Part shown: in pieces, positions 61,085 to 64,000 of the stretch
Numbering within the stretch: the stretch's first letter is position 1
Layout: each line of letters opens with the position of its first letter
NCBI RefSeq assembly: GCF_008710285.1
Contig: NZ_VYQF01000001.1
Span: 124,001-188,000, forward strand
Origin: Ginsengibacter hankyongi
GTDB lineage: Bacteria; Bacteroidota; Bacteroidia; Chitinophagales; Chitinophagaceae
Length of the DNA: 64,000 bases
Direction: 5' to 3'
Program-made: the position numbers and the translations under genes
Notes under the pieces: model-generated
Databases searched by the model: none
Told to the model about the DNA's origin: nothing
Seen by the model: only the letters and a program-made list of their open reading frames with translations

Positions 61085-62737
61085 ATGAGTTTTCCCTTCT
61101 CTCATCCTTATAATATAAATCCCGCGTTCCAGAAAAAAGTTGCATATTTCTGTATGGAATTTGGTATTCATCAGCCATTAAAAATATATGCAGGCGGATT
61201 AGGCTTTTTAGCAGGCTCCCATATGCGCAGTGCATTTGAATTACAACAAAACATGGTAGGCATTGGCATCTTATGGAAATACGGTTATTATGACCAGTTG
61301 CGAAAGCAGGACCAAACAATGGATGTATTGTTTGAGGAAAAGAAATATAATTTTTTGAAAGAAACCGGTATCAAATTTACTATTAAAGTTTCCAAACATG
61401 ACGTTTGGGTAACAGCTTATTATCTCCCTCCGGAAGTTTTTAATACAGTTCCAATTTTTTTTCTTACTACAGATTTACCTGAAAATGATTACCTGGCCAA
61501 AACCATTTCGCACAAATTATATGATGCCAATCCGGAAACAAAAATTGCAGCATCCATATTGCTAGGCGAAGGTGGCGCTAAATTATTAGAAGAATTGAAG
61601 TGGGAACCCGATATATATCATTTAAATGAATCGCATGCATTGCCACTTGCATTTTATTTATACAACAAGTATAAAGATATAAATGAGTTAAAGAAACGTC
61701 TTGTATTTACTAATCATACTCCTGAAGAATCCGGCAACCCAAAAACCAATATTGCGCTGCTGGACAAAATGGGATTTTTTTGTGATATTCCTCAAACAGA
61801 AATAAAAGCAATCACTCAAACAGAAGGTGATACAATGGACCACACCCTTGCAGCATTGCGCCTTTCGCATAAAGCGAATGGCGTATCTGTTATGCATCAA
61901 AAAACTTTATCTGCAATGTGGAATTCATTCGAAGGTATCTGTGAAATGATTTCCATTACCAATGCACAGAATTATAATTACTGGCACGATGAAGATTTAT
62001 ATAAAGCATTTAGGAATAATGACGATAAAGAAATGCAAAGAATAAAAATGCAACGTAAGAGAGATTTGTTTGAAGTAGTGGCAGACCAATGCGGTGAAAT
62101 ATATGATGATAAAATTTGTACAATAGTTTTTGCCAAACGCTTTGCGGGATATAAGCGCCCCGATTTATTTTTTCATGATATGGAAAGATTTGAGCAATTG
62201 GTAAATAACAAAGACCGGCCTGTACAAATAATTTGGGCGGGTAAACCCTATCCGATGGACTATGCCGGTATAGGTGTGTTTGATAAAATTGTTGATATAG
62301 CTAAAACCTATTCTAACTGCTCTGTATTGGTTGGCTATGAACTTAGACTTGCCAAATTATTAAAGGCTGGTTCTGATGTATGGTTAAATGTACCACGCAT
62401 TACACATGAAGCATCGGGTACGAGTGGAATGGCTGCTGCAATGAACGGCTCTGTAAATGTTGCTTTGCCGGATGGATGGTTTCCGGAATTTGCCAATGAC
62501 AAAATCAATTCATTTATTATCACACCCTGTGATATTTCAGAACCAGATCATGTGCAGGATGACCTGGACGCGGCAAGCTTGTATAATTTATTGGAAAGGG
62601 AAGTGCTTCCTATGTATTATGATTATCCTCACAGTTGGATGGAACTTATAAAAAATGGTATGAAAGATATTGTTCCAACGTTTGACAGTAACCGAATGGC
62701 ACAGGAATATTATGAGAAATTGTATATGAGCAAATGA
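61085..62737 (+). CDS. GT35 alpha-glucan phosphorylase-like protein without the PLP lysine
   Basis: 550 residues of the short GT35 group. Blocks: AYFCMEFGIHQPLKIYAGGLGFLAGSH-type start (here AYFCMEFGIHQPLKIYAGGL), WEPDIYHLNESHALPLAF, VFTNHTPEESG, CTIVFAKRFAGYKRPDLF, IIWAGKPYPMDYAG and NVPRITHEASGTSGMAAAMNG. In phosphorylases the motif GTG/SNMK or GTSGMK carries the lysine that binds pyridoxal phosphate; here that position is A450 (GTSGMAAAMNG). Without PLP the enzyme could not phosphorolyse glycogen in the normal way. It may be a glucosyl transferase or regulator in a subgroup with this change. Operon with Hsp20. Confidence 0.85.
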   Translation: MSFPFSHPYNINPAFQKKVAYFCMEFGIHQPLKIYAGGLGFLAGSHMRSAFELQQNMVGIGILWKYGYYDQLRKQDQTMDVLFEEKKYNFLKETGIKFTIKVSKHDVWVTAYYLPPEVFNTVPIFFLTTDLPENDYLAKTISHKLYDANPETKIAASILLGEGGAKLLEELKWEPDIYHLNESHALPLAFYLYNKYKDINELKKRLVFTNHTPEESGNPKTNIALLDKMGFFCDIPQTEIKAITQTEGDTMDHTLAALRLSHKANGVSVMHQKTLSAMWNSFEGICEMISITNAQNYNYWHDEDLYKAFRNNDDKEMQRIKMQRKRDLFEVVADQCGEIYDDKICTIVFAKRFAGYKRPDLFFHDMERFEQLVNNKDRPVQIIWAGKPYPMDYAGIGVFDKIVDIAKTYSNCSVLVGYELRLAKLLKAGSDVWLNVPRITHEASGTSGMAAAMNGSVNVALPDGWFPEFANDKINSFIITPCDISEPDHVQDDLDAASLYNLLEREVLPMYYDYPHSWMELIKNGMKDIVPTFDSNRMAQEYYEKLYMSK

Positions 62738-62797
62738 TAACCTGTTTTTTGGAAGACATTGAAAACAAAATTATTTTCAATCAATTAAATAAAAAAC

Positions 62798-63265
62798 ATG
62801 ATAGGAAAATTAAACGAAACCGAAATTGAAGAAGTACTTACCGAAGAAATTATTGGCCGTATTGGTTGCCATGCAGATAATGTAACCTACATAGTGCCCA
62901 TAAGTTATGCCTACGATGGCAAATGTATATATGCACGTTCCTATGAGGGATTAAAAATTGATTTAATGAGAAAAAACCCAAGGGTTTGTTTTGAAGTTGA
63001 CACGATGGAAAACATGGCCAATTGGAAATCCGTTATAGCCTGGGGCGATTTTAAAGAACTCACTGAACCAAGTGAAAGAAAAGCAGGCATAGAAAAATTA
63101 CTTGCCCGCAAAATTTCAGGTGTCGCAAGTAAAACCGTCCAGTTATCTCCACAATGGCCTTTTTCTTCAAAAGAGGATATCGATAAGATGAAAGGAATTA
63201 TTTTATGTATTTCTCTCGATAAAAAAACCGGGCGCTTTGAAAAAAGCGATGAAATAGTTTTCTAA
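62798..63265 (+). CDS. Nim/PNPOx-family flavin-binding protein
   Basis: 155 residues with the split-barrel fold: IEEVLTEEIIGRIGCHADN, TYIVPISYAYDGKCIYARS, EGLKIDLMRKNPRVCFEVDT and WKSVIAWGDFKEL. Family members bind FMN (sometimes F420 or heme) and include NimA nitroreductases and general stress proteins; mycobacterial dormancy regulons carry relatives. Sixty bases after the phosphorylase-like gene, so possibly the third gene of the Hsp20 operon. Confidence 0.88.
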   Translation: MIGKLNETEIEEVLTEEIIGRIGCHADNVTYIVPISYAYDGKCIYARSYEGLKIDLMRKNPRVCFEVDTMENMANWKSVIAWGDFKELTEPSERKAGIEKLLARKISGVASKTVQLSPQWPFSSKEDIDKMKGIILCISLDKKTGRFEKSDEIVF

Positions 63266-63353
63266 AATTAGCATCGGCATCTGTTTTTTTAAGAAATCCG
63301 GGAATATAACAAGAAAGAGTACACGAAGATAAATACGTTTACCTCTTAAAATT

Positions 63354-64000
63354 TCAGGAAGCAACGTTTTTTAAAAACCGGTGGTAAATAAATCTCTTTA
63401 CAAATTCCGCCGTAAATAAATAAATGGCAACTATGGCAATAATGAACAGAATTACCTGCCCGGGTAATTTATCAAAACCTATACGTGGGGCAAATGGTAA
63501 GTACGGTAACAACCAGCCTATTGCCAGGCAAAACAAAACGCTCATAACTAACTTTTTGCCCGGGTTGCTTTGCTTGAAAGGAACAAGCCTCGTACGAATA
63601 ATAAATACAACCAGAATTTGTGTGGCTAAAGATTCCATAAACCAACCGGTACGAAATTGAGCTTCATCCACCGAAAAATATTTATACAGCAAATAAAAAG
63701 TAAGCAGATCGAATATGGAACTGGTTAGCCCGAAAATAAACATAAAGCTATAGATCATTTTGAGGTTCCATCGCTGCGGTTTTTTAATGTAGCTTTCGTC
63801 TACATTATCAGTAGGAATAGTCACCTGTGATGTATCGTACAAAAAATTATTGATCAGAATCTGCACCGGCAACATAGGCAAAAATGGAAGAAACATTGTT
63901 GCAGCAGCCACCGAAAACATGTTGCCAAAGTTTGAGCTAAGGTCCATTAAAATATATTTCATGGTATTGCCAAATGTTTTGCGGCCTTCCAGTATTCCTT
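63354..64000 (-). CDS. Magnesium-translocating P-type ATPase, C-terminal part
   Basis: Only the last 215 residues lie in the window: EGRKTFGNTMKYILMDLSSNFGN, FSVAAATMFLPFLPMLPVQI, then helices 7-10 (FMFIFGLTSSIFDLLTFYLLYK, RTGWFMESLATQILVVFIIRT, FCLAIGWLLPYLPFAPRI). MKYILMDLSSNFGNM and MLPVQILINNFLYD are typical of MgtA/MgtB P3B ATPases. The start is beyond position 64000. The second cation ATPase of the stress region. Its promoter is not in view. Confidence 0.9.
   Translation of the reverse strand, partial: GILEGRKTFGNTMKYILMDLSSNFGNMFSVAAATMFLPFLPMLPVQILINNFLYDTSQVTIPTDNVDESYIKKPQRWNLKMIYSFMFIFGLTSSIFDLLTFYLLYKYFSVDEAQFRTGWFMESLATQILVVFIIRTRLVPFKQSNPGKKLVMSVLFCLAIGWLLPYLPFAPRIGFDKLPGQVILFIIAIVAIYLFTAEFVKRFIYHRFLKNVAS

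Overview
The window reads as a chromosome segment of a member of the Bacteroidota, most like the Chitinophagaceae. Evidence: low GC content, promoters with a TAnnTTTG -7 box, a type IX secretion (T9SS) C-terminal sorting domain, a GH95 fucosidase gene, Bacteroidota-type integrases, and many Crp/Fnr, universal-stress and DUF2892 proteins. No 16S gene or other marker is present, so the genus is not assigned.

Layout. (1) 0-9.5 kb is a sugar/organic-acid region in decay: the edge of an FAD oxidoreductase, a LacI regulator with an unusual N-terminal zinc ribbon, a frameshifted GH95 gene, relics of a mobile element, an intact LctP-type permease plus glycerate kinase operon, and a xylulokinase tail joined to a broken integrase. 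(2) 9.5-13.8 kb is integration debris at a tRNA-Lys(UUU) gene: two truncated integrases, a copy of the tRNA 3' end, arm-like repeats, and a lipoprotein/7TM/histidine-kinase cassette. (3) 13.9-29.5 kb is a sulfide/persulfide module: a cysteine-rich Crp/Fnr regulator, a TolC-MFP-RND operon ending in a PII-like protein and DUF2892, a rhodanese-thioredoxin operon, an SQR-DsrC-DsrE operon, a CoA-disulfide reductase-rhodanese fusion and a second SQR. Related genes follow at 35-39 kb (thioredoxin, TlpA-like protein, persulfide dioxygenase-rhodanese fusion). (4) 30-64 kb is a dormancy-like stress island: four UspA proteins, a P-type Ca-like ATPase and the edge of an Mg ATPase, an ABC exporter, BON, DUF892, erythromycin esterase, phosphoribosyltransferase, Hsp20, a phosphorylase-like protein, a Nim/PNPOx protein, glucokinase and two ribosome hibernation factors (HPF-like and Balon/baeRF3-like). 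A broken, repetitive T9SS surface protein lies inside it.

The main result is regulatory. Two dyad-symmetric sites recur in the intergenic regions. The S-type, GTAAC-N4-GTTAC, precedes six sulfur-module promoters. The T-type, TGAY-N4-RTCA, precedes twelve stress-island promoters. In 16 of the 18 cases the dyad centre lies exactly 33 bp upstream of the centre of a TAnnTTT[G/A]-like -7 box (32 bp in the other two). That is the geometry of a class II Crp/Fnr activator bound near -41.5. The local Crp/Fnr protein has an NtcA-like recognition helix and is the natural candidate for the S-type site (GTA-N8-TAC). The T-type looks FNR-like, and its regulator is probably outside the window. So the window appears to hold two adjacent Crp/Fnr-type regulons, one for reactive sulfur and one for dormancy, the latter resembling the mycobacterial DosR regulon in gene content.

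Several genes carry single-base frameshifts (GH95, porin, T9SS protein, integrase, xylulokinase). Some may be assembly errors, but truncated domains and missing segments show that real decay is also present.
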